Source of the DNA: Takakia lepidozioides
Lineage: Eukaryota > Streptophyta > Takakiopsida > Takakiales > Takakiaceae
DNA length: 60,000 nt
Assembly (NCBI GenBank): GCA_030704615.1
Contig: CM060734.1
Location: forward strand, 10,294,001-10,354,000
Reading direction: 5' to 3'
Shown: piece after piece, positions 1-11,770 of the stretch
How the letters are laid out: each line of letters begins with the position of its first letter
How positions within the stretch are numbered: the first letter of the stretch is position 1
Notes under the pieces: generated by a model
Seen by the model: only the letters and a program-made list of their open reading frames with translations
Database searches by the model: none
What the model was told of the DNA's origin: nothing
Made by a program: the position numbers and the translations under genes

Positions 1-1224
1 ACTTGCCACAATGCCCAAACTGCAACTGTGCAAGCTGTGCCGGTGCCAAACCATTGCCTTTCTCTGGGCAATTCTTCTTGACATGGGGTCCTCCACATGT
101 CCAGCACACCACATCCGCCCGTTGTTGGCTTGCAAATGAAGGGAGAGACCCCTGCATCTGAGGTCCTCTCTATCATTCCCTGGGCTTCACCTGAGCCCCA
201 TGACTTGAGCACGTTGAGGTAGTGGCTGGCTAGGAGCACCACTACCCCATGGTGCCTCCTTAGCAAATCCCACCATGACCACTCGTTCTTCCACCATGTT
301 GAGCTCTATCCGCTCTGCCAGCAAAAACACATTTGCTAAGGTAGGTTGGGCCGCTTGTATGAGAGTTGCATCCCGCACCCTTCTCCTCAGCTCCTTGTCC
401 AATATCTCATACCAGAATTGGACTGCCTGAGCCTCCGTAATCCCTTGGGTTACATTAATCAAGTGCCTCATGCGAGTGAAAGCCTCTCTCAAGCTCTCAG
501 TAGGCTTCCGTTGGAACTCTTGCAAGCTCCTCAACTTCTTTGTCCTCACCCCTTGGTAGTTCCTTCTCAACTCTTCGAAGAACTCCACAACAAGATTGAA
601 GGCAGGCACTGCCACTGGTGCTGGTGCAGCAGTAGCTTGGGTGGACGTCGTAGTTGTTGTACCACTAGTCCCACTACTGCTCGTGGAAGCTGTTGTTGTA
701 GCTGTTGCTGCTGGTGCAGCTGCCGGTGTGGTTGATGCCCTTGTGCCTCTAGTGCCTCTAGTGATGGAGACATAGTCGGGTGACCAGTACATCCTCCACT
801 CCTCGATCTCAATATCGTGCCCCCGCCTAAACTCATGGTAATCATCCATGGGCGGCCCCTCAAGGTGCTGAAACAGCCCCTTCTATGCCATCAAAGGCGT
901 AAACAATTGTGGATTGCGCATTTGCTGCAAGTCACACCAACTATCAAACTCTTGAATGAAATCATCCAACTCAATGGTGCCCACCGCCCCAGAGTACCTT
1001 CGTGGCCCCTTGTTGGCTCCATACATCTCCTCCATCGTGTCCCACAACAATGGCAATGAAACAACTTGCACCGCCGGTGTGAGTCCTCCTGATTCACAAT
1101 CCGAATCAGAACCTTCCGTAGAAGACACAGGAGGTGAAGGTGGCCTAAACCACACACCTCGTCTTGTATACCCGCTAGTATCGCTAGTGCTCGTACCGGC
1201 ACTTTCCCCATCAACTAGTGGCAC
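1..1224 (-). pseudogene. Retrotransposon gag remnant with CCHC-like zinc knuckle
   Basis: Read on the minus strand, 1224 to 886 encodes an acidic Gag N-terminus. After one in-frame TAG at 883-885 the same frame continues to 187. The second half carries a low-complexity Ala/Thr/Ser/Pro stretch and then a typical retrotransposon Gag domain (FFEELRRNY..., SLREAFTRMRHLI, FWYEILDKELRRRV). Below 187 the strand encodes CWTCGGPHVKKNC, a zinc knuckle of form CX2CX3HX4C, which continues off the left edge. Gag proteins package retroelement RNA, and the knuckle binds nucleic acid. Pol would lie outside the window. The reading frame is nearly intact apart from the amber codon. No initiator-Met primer site was found to its right, so the LTR is not placed. 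Confidence 0.7.
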
Positions 1225-3129
1225 CTCCGTGCTGACAAACTGACACTCAACCGGTCATGAACCTGTCTCTAACCCCCTCTCCACAAGGTAACCGGGTAGA
1301 GAACCTGATGCGGCTTATGGTCTGGAATACTAGGTTCCTAACATAGCCTGCACCTGCACCTGCATCCACCGCAGGCACTCCTATGGTTGGCTGGTCATCA
1401 CCTCCAACCTCACCATAGGAGAAACAAAGATGGTCTGACGGGTCATCAACCCAGCCTCACCATCGACAGCATGCTCTAGGGTGGGATCGGCGATCAAGCC
1501 CGAGTCCACCACCTATAAAATCAAGTGCCCACACAAAACTAGCATGGCGCATAATCAAGCATGCAGGTGTGGAGGGGATCCAAACACAAGAATGAAAACA
1601 ACAACTCCCCCACACCAAAAATCTCTCACGAAACGAGTGAAAAAAGATTTTTATTTTTTTATTTTTTTATTTTTTTTATTTTTTCTCTGCCTGTTCGCGG
1701 CCTTCCGTGGCTCTAACCGCCACTACTCCTCACGGCCCACCCTAGGCACTCGTTGGCCACGGGCTGCCCAGTGATACCCCGTGGTACCACTCCCACGAGC
1801 CTTCACGGCCCGCCATCCCCACGATATGGTCACCGTGCCCACCCGTTGTGTCCACACCACGACTTCCAACGGTCACGGTCAACCATCACGACCTGGGCTC
1901 GTGGTATCTCGTGATACTGCCCCAACGGCCCATCACGGCCACTATTCCCTGCGTTCCCTGGAACTCCCAAGGAGTTCCCATGCGTTCTCGAGGCGTTCCC
2001 ACGCGTTCCCGAGCTCTCCCCGAGCTGGGGTTTGCTCCTGCACCTGCTGCCGACGAGCTATGGCTTCTGCAAAGCCATCAGCCCCGTCGCCCTGCACTCC
2101 TGAGCTCTCACGGCCCACTAGAAGTGCCTCCAACTCAACAAGCAAGCTATATGCTGCCCAACAAGCTCCCTTTTCTTCATGAAGCTCACAAAAACAAATC
2201 TGAAAATACACACATTTACAAACTTGGTGCACCTGCACTTCTCATGCATCTCCCTTGGCTCTAGGACGCCTCGTTGCTGCCCTTCCAGCCCCGCTCTTGC
2301 CACTCCAAGAGCCCTTACACTGCTAAGTTTCAGATTGAAACTCCAACTCAGCACATGTTTCACAAGTGCACTGATTTGCACACAAGAGGGACCAGCCCCC
2401 TCTCTTCATTCATACCTCTTTATGAGCTTGGAGCTGAAGCTCCCAACGGGCTGCGATGCATCCCCTCGCAGCTCCACCATTTGGCTGCTCCTCATCTACC
2501 CGCAACAACTAGTTTCGAGCAGAAATACCTGGAGCTCATCATGTCATCTCCAACCTACAACATGCTAGATGTCCATGCGCAGCCCACATTTCTGTAGCTC
2601 CTTAACTCGGCCTGCAGCTGAAGAAGACGACCACCAGTTCGCCCATTCGTGGCCAGCATCTCCTCCGCTTCACACTAGAAGCCCAAACTTGGTTGTCATA
2701 GCGTTGAGCTATGCAACGCCGCTCTTCAACATAGGCTACCCGCCTCTCTATCCATTGCAAACCTGCAATTTGTTCGTCTTTGCACTCTATCCACTTTGGA
2801 TAGGCTCATGCACGGATCCCTACACTCTAGGCTGAACCGTTTTTCATGAAAACACAAGTGCTACAAAACAACTCGAACCTGGCACTCACAGACTCGAGCT
2901 CATCTTTCTCGAGTGATAAGGAAAAGAATGATACAAGCATACAAGCTCTCTCAAACTCACACACTTGCACATGAAAACATCACTCATATATTAAGTCGAG
3001 CCAAGTGCACCCCACGCCATGGGGAATCCACACTACGGCGCCATAGCTAGACGCGGTGAGGCTCAACTCGAGAAAGATGAGCCCACCGCGATCTGCCGTG
3101 AAGATAACAACGCGTGGTAAAATAACTTG
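1225..3129. other. No gene recognised; possible leader of the gag element
   Basis: Short ORFs occur on both strands but none resembles a known protein. A T-rich run of about 50 bases lies at 1643-1690. Being upstream (minus sense) of the gag remnant, this stretch could be its untranslated leader and LTR. I could not find an LTR end pair or a primer-binding site, so this is inference. Confidence 0.3.
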
Positions 3130-3491
3130 ACATAGATGACAAGTTGCATCCCAGAATTAAGGAAATCCATGCTGAGCTGAGAAGATTGTCTGGGCAAATG
3201 AAGGAGACGAGGTATGTGCCTGACTGGCGCTTTGTATTGCATGATGTGGGGAGGCGGAAAATGAATTCTCTCTTTGCCACCACAGTGAGAAGCTGGCCAT
3301 TGGTTTTGGGCTGATCAGCATGACCCCTAGGACGCCTCTCTGTCTCATCAAGAATCTTCGAGTGTGTGGTGACTGCCACACCTCCACCAAATTTATCTCA
3401 AAGATTGTAGACCGAGAAATTGTTGTATGAGACGCTAACCGCTTTCACCACTTTGAAGATGGGATTTGTTCTTGTGGTGATTACTGGTGAA
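3130..3491 (+). pseudogene. PPR protein C-terminus with DYW deaminase domain, decayed
   Basis: The plus strand encodes a recognisable E/DYW tail: [54 protein letters not shown], and finally FHHFEDGICSCGDYW followed by TGA at 3489-3491. DYW domains are cytidine deaminases of organellar RNA editing. The zinc/catalytic signatures HSE and CGDCH and the terminal DYW tripeptide are all visible. The copy is dead: a base is missing near 3250 between FVLHDV and the HSE motif, and a TGA replaces the usual Arg codon after EIVV near 3426. No PPR repeats precede it in frame, so only the 3' end of the gene is present. Confidence 0.8.
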
Positions 3492-4311
3492 AAGATGTCT
3501 TCTTGGAAAGATGCGAGTGTCTTGCTTCATTCATTGATCTGTGACGTAGCTACTCAGACCATCCACCATTTCCTGAGAGTATTGACCATGATGTACTGTT
3601 GAGTGCAATTCCTGTGGCATAAATCCACAAGAAATGAAAGTGCGGTCTACTTGGCATAGGTGGGAAGTCAGCCCATAATTGCACTTGACTGAAGGGCTGA
3701 TTTTTTATTGATTTTGGTGACAGTGGATGGAAATCAGAGTGCTTTCCTAATTCTGGGTTTGGGTGGTGGAGCTTCTCCAAAGCTTGAAGATGGAAGTGAA
3801 TACGAATTTTAATGAGCTTGATGAGAGGGGCAGCCCTGTGCACAAGTTTGTTCAACATCTTAAATTTGGACATGTTCGTTTGTTTCTCGTGGTGTGGCTT
3901 TGGATGGAGCCCTTGACGAACTTGCATGAATATTGTCAAAAGTTAGCCTTTAACCCACCAAGATCCAATCCCATGGTGGCTGCTTGAAAGTTCATATAGT
4001 GATTGTAAGGATGTTGTTATTGATTGATGCGGCTTGACTCCCTCACACTATAACATCGGTTTGTGCGTGTTGGAGTTCAAGGTTGGGGGTAACTACTTGA
4101 GCTGCATTGCTGTTTTGACATGATAGCTTCGGCAACACTCCGCCATTTTTCTTCCGAAAAACAATGAAATACTGGATGTTTGTATATAAAACCATGCGGA
4201 TGACCCACCCCTTTTTGTGTGAAAATTGAACGTAGTTTTCAGAATTCGTCGCTAGTAGTGCGGAGCAACGCAAAGCCCTAATATACATTATAGTCACATT
4301 TGCTTTCAAGA
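3492..4311. other. No gene recognised
   Basis: Sequence following the DYW stop. I see no conserved ORF, tandem repeat or clear terminal repeat. It may include former 3' untranslated sequence of the PPR gene. Confidence 0.3.
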
Positions 4312-4500
4312 TAGCAGGTATAGCTTGGTGGTAAGAATGTTGCTTGATCCTCCGGTGGGTGCTGGGTTCAAACCTTTATGCCACGAAGCACATATATTTT
4401 TCAACAGGTCATGAATTTGGATGAAGAAATTCACAACAAATGAAGAAGGTGGCCTGTGAGGGGGATGATAGGGTGGCCGCGGAGGAGGATGCAATGTGTA
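4312..4500 (+). repeat. tRNA-derived SINE head (A and B boxes)
   Basis: TAGCTTGGTGG at 4321-4331 matches an RNA polymerase III A box and GGTTCAAACC at 4365-4374 matches a B box. The spacing is about 34 bases, as in plant tRNA-derived SINEs. The intervening sequence does not fold as a functional tRNA. The right end and target duplication were not resolved, so the end coordinate is approximate. Confidence 0.55.
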
Positions 4501-4837
4501 CAATTTCCACATTGCCTTAAGATTCTTCAGGATTGTTTAGGGTTTTGCATTAATTTTCGAGTTCATCTTCTTCGTTTTTGCTCTCGTCTTCTGCAACATC
4601 TTGTCGTCTTTCTCCATGACCTGCTCGTAAAGTAGGTGGCGCACTAAGTAACCTGTGGAGTGGCACAGTTAAGGCACACATGGGGCGGTCTCATTCTTCC
4701 AAAGGCATTTTCTTGAGGTCATCCAGAAGCGCTCCAAAACGGATTCCATAGCTACATTTGGCGAAGGTGCTGAACAGATATGGCACCTTTGAGCGGATTG
4801 TCAACAAGACCATGGAAGATCCAGGTTATGCTTACTT
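4501..4837. other. No gene recognised between SINE head and Helitron region
   Basis: No convincing coding potential or repeat structure seen. The left end of the Helitron may lie here, but a canonical 5' TC terminus could not be assigned. Confidence 0.3.
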
Positions 4838-6098
4838 GCACTATGATTTGCTACAAAAGACAGCCTTGACCACAGTCACTTTGAGAGTGAAGTCGCATTT
4901 TATAGAAATGCATGAGTAGTCTTTGCAAAAAGGAATGTATGTGAGGGTGGAAAATTTTGGGATGGACTCAAAATCCAAAAGAGGTTTTGAGAAAGACGAC
5001 ATGTATGTCGTCATAATAGTTGAGTCGATCACAACCGTGTCTTCAATTCCTGCCTTTGAACCTGAGTTGGTTCCCATGTTTTTCCACACGGATTCCATAA
5101 GAGAGTTCCGAGCCTCTCTTCAGAGTTGGGCATGTCCACCCTTGCTGTCATTGGTACTGCAGTAAGGGGGGATGACAAGATACGAAGGGTGAAAATTAAC
5201 TAATGATTGCAGATGGAGAGGGAGAATTTGACCAAGATGTTCTTGTCATGGGGAGGAATTTCAAAACAAATTATGATCAAATGGTGGAAGCATACAATGC
5301 TGGCCAATATGTTATGGTCTTAATCAAGAATGTTGCAACAACGTCCAAAGGAGATCGACATTTAAGAACACAGCCCCACACAATTTTTCAGCAGGGATGT
5401 TGATGAAAGCGAACGAGCTCGTCTTCTTCATCTGCACAACAAATTTACCAGTACTCAGCCCGCAGTAAGAGAGGTAAGTCATTATATCTTACTTTGACTT
5501 GTATTGAATTTTTTTGCTATCAATTTTAGTTAATCTGTACCTTATTCTAAAATAATGTAATCCGGGATTTTTCCAGGTAATCGGGGTGCTGTCCATACTC
5601 AGCCATGCTGCTTCTCCATTTCAGAAAGTATGTGAGCACTGTCGTGTATCAGATATCACCATCTCTCCGACTGGCGATGTTCATTGTAACGACTGTCGTT
5701 TGAAAACAATGGACAAGTCAGGTTTTCTCTGTGCCTCCATTGCAACCGACGCTGAACTTGTGTTGCTGACCATTGAGGGCAAATGGCTCGAAACAATCAT
5801 GCATATGGCAGAATCTGAATTCCTCAATTTCTCTCGTCCAAAACAGGTTCAGCTCCTCAACACAATTCGTCTTCGTGGTAAATTTCAATTGGACCCCACA
5901 TCTGCCCTTGTTGGTTTTCAAGAGGACATTCAACAATCAATCCCTAAAACGGAATTTCCTGTGGATTTGAGTGTAACCCCTTTGACAGTTCGTCCTGGTC
6001 CATCGAAATCAGAACCATCTGATGATGTGCAACACAGTGTGAAACGCAAACTTCACTTTGATGATCTGGAATCAGTTTCCAATCAGAAAACCTCCTGA
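4838..6098 (+). pseudogene. RPA-like OB-fold protein of the Helitron
   Basis: The first part (4850-5165) encodes an OB-fold stretch typical of plant Helitron RPA-like proteins (KGMYVRVENFGMDSKSKRGF, then the MYVVIIVESITTVSSI strand region). A second piece (5203-5400) contains GRNFKTNYDQMVEAYNAGQY. After an intron, 5577-6098 encodes a zinc-ribbon OB fold like RPA70 domain C, with CEHC and CNDC pairs about 17 residues apart and the downstream RLRGKFQLDP segment. RPA-like proteins bind the single strand produced during rolling-circle transposition. A stop near 4918, a disruption near 5165-5200 and a frameshift near 5390 break the first exon. The last exon is intact, about 170 residues, ending in a TGA at 6096-6098. 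Confidence 0.65.
5474..5576 (+). other. GT-AG intron in the RPA-like gene
   Basis: GTAAGT donor at 5474 and TTTTTCCAG acceptor ending at 5576 give a 103-bp AT-rich intron. Removing it joins QPAVRE to VIGVLSILS in one frame (phase 0) and leads directly into the CEHC zinc ribbon, which supports the model. Confidence 0.6.
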
Positions 6099-6599
6099 AC
6101 ACTTGGTGTGTTTGAAAATAATATTTAGTGCATCATCTTTGTTGTTGTCTTCTCTTTGAGATAAGCAGCTTGTGATGTGAAAAACTTTTATATTACAATT
6201 TTCTAGCCCTTACTATAGTATTTTTCCCATTGTTGTTTTCAAGGTACAAAGAAAGGTTTCGTATTACATCTAGTTTTCATACGGAAATCAGGTTCTTTGT
6301 ACATGGTGATTTTCACATCATCATATGTGATCAGTTTTCAACAATGATATTCTAAGCGGTTTATATGTAAGCAGTTTCTATTATGCGATCTTTATTGACA
6401 AAATACAGTTCATATTTGCAATCATTTTTTAATTGGTGACTGGGCAATATTTCAGTTCTCAGTCTAGTATCCAGTTTTCAAATCTAGTTTTTAAATTTAA
6501 ATCTAGTTCTTACATCTATTTAATTAACATTCATAATAATGGACACAATTACATAATATCTTCTTCTTCATTCTTCATTTGACCATGTCTTACATTCAT
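6099..6599 (+). other. AT-rich spacer inside the Helitron
   Basis: Noncoding in all frames as far as I can see. It holds several loose copies of a CTAGTTTTCA/CAGTTTTCAA-like word (for example near 6270, 6330 and 6470) but no clear unit length. Confidence 0.35.
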
Positions 6600-7329
6600 C
6601 CGGACTTCGTCTCGTTTCAACATATAAATATGAAGTAGGCAATTGTCTATTTGATTCTATTTGTTATCTATTACATAATGAATTGTCGTCTTTTCAATTG
6701 AGGCAAAACAGTATGACATATTTAAGTCAATATTATTAAATAAAGAGAAAGCCCAACAATGTCGCATTCGAGAATTGAATCCAGATTTTTTGTTTGATTT
6801 ACTCAAGGTGCAGTCTTAAATGAACATGAATATGTGACAAAAATGTCACAAAGTGCTACAATTGGAGGGCTATGGGGAGATTTCACTACAGTTTTTTGGA
6901 TAGCAGAATATTTACGAAGGCCAATTTACATTTGGAATAAAGTATCAAAAGCGTACAATGTCTCGATGTGGAATGGATTTTCAATCTATCCCCTTACATA
7001 TAGCTTACAATGCTCAACATTTTGAACCAATTGAGTACGCCAATGATACACCTACGTCTCCACCTTTTTCTCAAACAAATGATCATAAAGTAATCATTAA
7101 TTTGGATGAATTTCCATCTCTCTCAGAATCAACAACACAACAACCATCTAGTCAATCTCCACAAGCAAATTTACGTTTCAATTGGAATGAAAAATTAGAC
7201 TCTGCATCGATGGACCTTTTGGGAAATAATTCTACTTCACAATTGGATTCTATTGCCTCATTATTCAACACTTTTTGCAATACAAGTATTACCCAAAAAC
7301 AAGTTAAAAACCGTATTCAATACATTTAA
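6600..7329 (+). pseudogene. OTU-like cysteine protease domain of the Helitron
   Basis: GNCLFDSICYLLHNE at 6638-6682 matches the catalytic-cysteine motif of OTU proteases (usually DGNCLF; the leading Asp is Val here), with the Cys codon at 6644-6646. About 110 codons further on, WGDFTTVFWIAEYLRRPIYI and then IAYNAQHFEPI supply the central helix/strand and the catalytic-histidine region. OTU domains are common passengers in Helitron/Helentron polyproteins. The frame is broken by stops near 6725-6835 and by a shift near 7000. The remainder to 7329 is Ser/Thr/Gln-rich and unrecognised. Confidence 0.65.
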
Positions 7330-7356
7330 AAAAAATGAAACGGGTTGCAAATAGCG

Positions 7357-7992
7357 GTGTCCCTCAGGTTTCATCTCCACCCATTACAATTTCCATTCCA
7401 ACAAGTCAACAAATTCCTAATATGTAATTGTCACACTCCTCTCCAACCATTACTTCCAATCCCACACAAGAAAAAAAGAAAAAATTTCGATTGGATACTT
7501 TATGACAACAATTTTTTTTGAATTATTACAAACTTGTCCAAATCTACCTTATTCTACAAAAGCATCCAAATTCATTAACATGTTTCCAAATATTAAAAGA
7601 ACAATGTCACAAATTATTAATCACATGATATATATATATATTACAAATTCAAGTAAATTTTGTCACAAATATCAGTGTCCCTCAGGTTTCATCTCCACCC
7701 ATTACAATTTCCATTCCAACAAGTCAACAAATTCCTAATATGCAATTGTCACACTCCTCTCCAACCATTACTTCCAATCCCACACAAGAAAAAAAGAAAA
7801 AGAAATTCGATTGGACACTTTATGACAACAAAATTTTTGAATTATTACAAACTTGTCCAAATCTACCTTATTCTATAAAAGTATCCAAATTCATTAACAT
7901 GTTTTCAAATATTAAAAGAACAATGTCACAAATTATTAATCACATGATATATATATATATATATATATATTCTAGTAAATTTGTCACAAACA
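7357..7992 (+). repeat. Tandem duplication, two copies of about 318 bp
   Basis: GTGTCCCTCAGGTTTCATC begins both 7357 and 7675. The copies stay closely alike for the whole 318-bp period, including the FELLQTCPNLPYS coding stretch and a terminal TA microsatellite (shorter near 7628, longer near 7950). It lies inside the Helitron, between the OTU and DUF6570-like regions. Confidence 0.85.
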
Positions 7993-8102
7993 AGAAAGTT
8001 CAATCACCATATATTGAATGCACTTCGGATGAGATCGACAAACAACCAATGAACATGCACATAAATCAATCTACATTGATATCTTAATGAACAAATTCAA
8101 GA

Positions 8103-8650
8103 TGTTCCTATAATTCCCTGTTTTTATTGTGAAAGGTTGTGCTTTTTAAAACAACTAAAACTTCTTTCAAAAAAATTGTCAAAACAACTTTCCGTATACT
8201 TTCAAATTCAAATAGACCCTACCTTAACATTATACATATGTACAAGTTGTTTATGTAACATTAATGAAGATAAACCGCCTTTGTATCAAGTACCAAATAA
8301 AATTTCTAGAAATAAAATCATTCCATCAGTCCAAAAACTACCACAATTAGAAGAACGTCTTATTTCACCACGTCTTGCTTTTGCTCAAATTTATAAACTT
8401 CATGGTTATGGACAATGTAAAATACATGGCAGTGTTATCAATGTTCCTGCAAATGTGGATCAAACTCAATCTACATAACCACGTCTACCATATGATGAAG
8501 CAACAATAGGTCTATTCCTCAAGCGACATCTTGAATACAAATCACCTTATATGTCGGGAAATATTCATCCAAACTTGGTTATGCTCGCTCTACGAGATTT
8601 AATTGAAACGCCATTGTACAAAGATTTAAAGGTTACTATTCACAATTAAT
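8103..8650 (+). pseudogene. Helitron pre-Rep region (DUF6570-like)
   Basis: The translation shows a CTSCLCNI cysteine pair, then LPQLEERLISPRLAFAQI, then HGSVINVPANVDQTQST and, after one in-frame stop, PRLPYDEATIGLFLKRHLEY. This is the characteristic sequence preceding Rep in plant and animal Helitrons. Its biochemical role is not established. The TAG after QST near 8476 and further lesions make this a pseudogene. Confidence 0.65.
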
Positions 8651-8658
8651 GGGAAAGT

Positions 8659-10455
8659 TTGTTTGCCTTGCATATACACTCAGAATCAAACTCATATTCA
8701 ACATTTGATAATTCCGAATCTGACAACGATGAAAGAAATTGTACATCAACCAACTCCATGATACATAATTTTTTAGATGCTCCAAAAATAATGGACTACG
8801 AAAATGATGTATATTCTGTTGTTCCAAGTCAACACTTTCATCCCTTAGGTTTATTTAAAGACAAACACTTGGAAGAACTAAACTTTCCAACGTTATTTTA
8901 CGGCCAGCCTCGACTAATTTCTAGAAGGTTTTCATATCAACAAATAGCACAATAGGAGTTGCTCCACAAATCCGGTGATTTTTCGACCAATATTTCAAAC
9001 TTTTTTTTCAAAGCCGCTAAAGTCTCAATCCAATAGGTCATAGGTTTAGGCTGGGTGCGAATACGAAAAAGGAAACTAAGTGGAAGAACATTAAAAACTT
9101 CTCAAGTACGAAATAAACCAAACTTGGATCAAATTTTTAGATCATACTTAGGCTATCGTGATTTGGAAAGCTTGCGCACTTCACCTGATTACTTAGAAGA
9201 CTTGCGTAAGAATTTATTTGCAATGATTCGACAGCTCGGTCCTCCAACATTCTTTGTGACTTTTACATTTGCTAAAACATTATGGGATCCTCTCATTAAG
9301 GCTTTACACACTTTACATGCTAGAAGACTAAATCTCCCAAATAAAATGGAAGCCTCCAATCTGCTCACATAGTACAATTGAACCGAACCGACCCCATAAC
9401 ATGTGCAAGATACTACGATCATAAAATGTCTTCATTTCGTAAACTTATGACAAAAGATGAGACTCTTTTTGGGTTCGTTTCTGATTTTTTCTTTGTCACA
9501 TAATTCCAAAATCGCGGTAGTGAACATGACCATGGACTTTTATGGATTAAAAATGCGCCTATGTATGGAACACACACCAACAAAAAAATTGAACAATTTG
9601 ATGATATGTATATTTCTTGTGATGTATCATTATTACCAAATGCACTACAAAATGCCCAACAACATCAACACACACGTACATGTAAGAAAAAAAACCATGT
9701 TGTTTGTAGATTTCATTATCCATTACCTCCTATGCCCGAAACAAAAATCCTAGAACCACTTGAATTGAATGATAATTCTCCATTTTCAAAAGAATATCTA
9801 CTACAAACACAAATAGAAAAAATATTTCAATCTTTGAAAGATTTAAAAACAAATGATGATATAACATTTTCAGAATTTCTAAAAAAATTAAACCTCAACG
9901 AAAGCACATATATATTAAGCTTAAGGAGTAAATTAACAAAACCACACATTTTCTTAAAACGAACTCCGGCAAACATAAAAACCAATGCATTTGGTATACG
10001 TGCTGCTCATTTGTGGTTTGCAAACACCGATATCCAATTTATCTTGGATCCATATGCAGCTGCAACATACTGCACGTCATATATGACAAAAATAGATAAG
10101 TCAGTAACATCGGAATTACATTCTATCATACAAAAATGCATCGCAGATAAAACAGATGCAAATATAAGAATTCAAAATTGGGCAACACTTTTTTTAATGC
10201 TCAACAAATGTCTGCTCAACTTGTTGCTTATCTTGTGCTTTCTTTCCCGTTATATCATTCATCTCGAACTTTTAAATTTATCAACACTTCTCCTTATGAA
10301 GACCGTGCTTTTGTGTTAAAACCACAAGCCGCATTGAATCAACTAGAACCGGATTCAACTGATATTATGTGTTCATCAATCGTAGATAAATGTATTAATC
10401 AGGCTACTCATTATGAATCATTGTCATTAGCTGAGTTTGCCTCTTTTTTAAAATA
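8659..10455 (+). pseudogene. Helitron Rep domain (HUH, two-tyrosine)
   Basis: FHPLGLFKDKHLEELNFPTLFYG near 8830-8905 is the usual lead-in. FAMIRQLGPPTFFVTFTFAK follows at about 9220-9280. NRGSEHDHGLLWIKNAP near 9510-9560 contains the HUH motif as H-D-H. CRFHYPLPPMP follows, and YAAATYCTSYMTKIDK near 10055-10100 supplies the paired tyrosines and the lysine of the nicking site. HUH Rep proteins nick and religate DNA through a tyrosine-DNA intermediate. The frame is broken at least at about 8953, 9370, 9500 and 10200. Confidence 0.75.
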
Positions 10456-10599
10456 AAAAAATAAAATCTCGAAATGTCACAAACCCAAAATTATCAGGTT
10501 TGTTAACTATAACAAACATAAAGATATTGAAAATTGGTCAAGAGAACAACTTCTATTATATTCACCATTCAGAGACTCAGAAAATTCCCAACTTCAAAC

Positions 10600-11770
10600 C
10601 AATATCACATGGCATGATGCATATTGTCAAGTGCAAGATGAAATCTCTAAAATTATATCTATTTTCAGCTACAAAATGTCACATCCAGATATAGAGGAAG
10701 TAGATGATTTAAACGATCTAGCAAAACCTAGATCATCGCATACATCTAATATTCGGAATGACAACATGGATTGTGAGTTGAATAATTTACATGCTTCAAT
10801 CCCCATTACAAACACAATCAATATTGAACAATATGATTTACGATCCGATTTTGTAATTCAATCAACCACTGGATTAAATAATAAAAAGTCACAAACGTCG
10901 GAAGATGACATTTTCACAAAAACCGACTATTCCATGATGATGGACGAATATGAATATCGGAGTTTAGTTAGACAATTAAATGAAGAACAAAGACTAATCT
11001 TTGATGATATTATGCATAGGAAAAAAATTGTACCGTGATTCACCAATTTGCTTGTTTCTCATTGCGGGTGAAACTGGTAAAACTTTTACATTAAAACTTA
11101 TAATTCAAGGCTCATTGTGATTATACAACAAAGATATATCCTTAGACCTAACGAAAACCAAAGCTCTGCTCATGGCATCCACAGGTAAAGCTGTATTCAA
11201 TATGGATGGTTTGACTATACATTCCGCATTAAACATACCTGTTCAACAATCATTATCAAATTTGCCAACCTATCATCAGACTCATTAAATAGACTTACAT
11301 GTCGATATGAACAATTACAACTTGTTGTGATAGATGAAATATCTCTTGTTGGTGCTAGAATGTTAAACGTTATAGACAATCGACTAAGGTCCATAAAACA
11401 TTTACAAAATAAATTCTTTGGTAATCTTGATCTGATCATGACAGACGATTATTATCAAGCACCCCATGTGAAAGATAGTTGGATCTTTGTAAACGTAAAT
11501 GACAATGTTAAAGCATTAGCACCAATTTTTTGGCAAACAAATGCCCAATGCTATGAACTAAACAAAGTTATGAGACAATCTGATATGCCTTTCATAGAAA
11601 CTCTGAATAGATTCCGTACATCAGTACAAACTATAGAAGATATACAATTCATAAATTCAATTTGTTACCGACAGCCACCCAAAGATCTCACCATTCCATA
11701 TTTGTTTTATACAAATATATTCGTACGAAAATACAATGAAACTGTGTTCGCTAATACATCAGGTCCCACA
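10600..11770 (+). pseudogene. Helitron Pif1-family helicase, truncated
   Basis: LNEEQRLIFDDIMHRK (about 10976-11025) precedes a degenerate Walker A reading AGETGKTFTLK near 11065-11095. Then come ASTGKAVFNMDGLTIHSAL, the Walker B stretch LVVIDEISLVGARML near 11325-11355, DDYYQAP near 11445, and ELNKVMRQSDMPFIETLNRFR near 11560-11615. Pif1-type helicases unwind the donor strand in Helitron transposition. Stops at about 11037 and 11118, the altered Walker A, and loss of the C-terminal motifs after about 11770 show it is dead. Confidence 0.75.

Larger units (their letters stand above)
4838..11770 (+). mobile_element. Decayed autonomous Helitron (RPA, OTU, DUF6570, Rep, helicase)
   Basis: Five blocks in the same orientation and in a sensible order identify a rolling-circle transposon: an RPA-like single-strand-binding protein, an OTU cysteine protease, the cysteine-containing region that precedes Rep in Helitrons, a Rep domain with HUH and two-tyrosine motifs, and a Pif1-type helicase. 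The region is distinctly AT-rich compared with the chromoviruses to its right. Many stops and frameshifts show it is inactive. Homology stops near 11770 inside the helicase, where sequence shared with the PPR cluster begins, so the 3' end is lost. Neither the 5' TC nor the 3' hairpin plus CTRR end was located. The limits given are those of recognisable coding sequence. Confidence 0.75.

Noticed and set aside
110-150. Similarity between TTGTTGGCT...AGGGAGAGACC near 130 and near 11775
   Set aside because: Only about 20 matching bases with a gap, too short to call a shared repeat.
4312-4380. Functional tRNA gene
   Set aside because: A and B boxes are present, but no acceptor stem or anticodon arm can be drawn, so a SINE head fits better.
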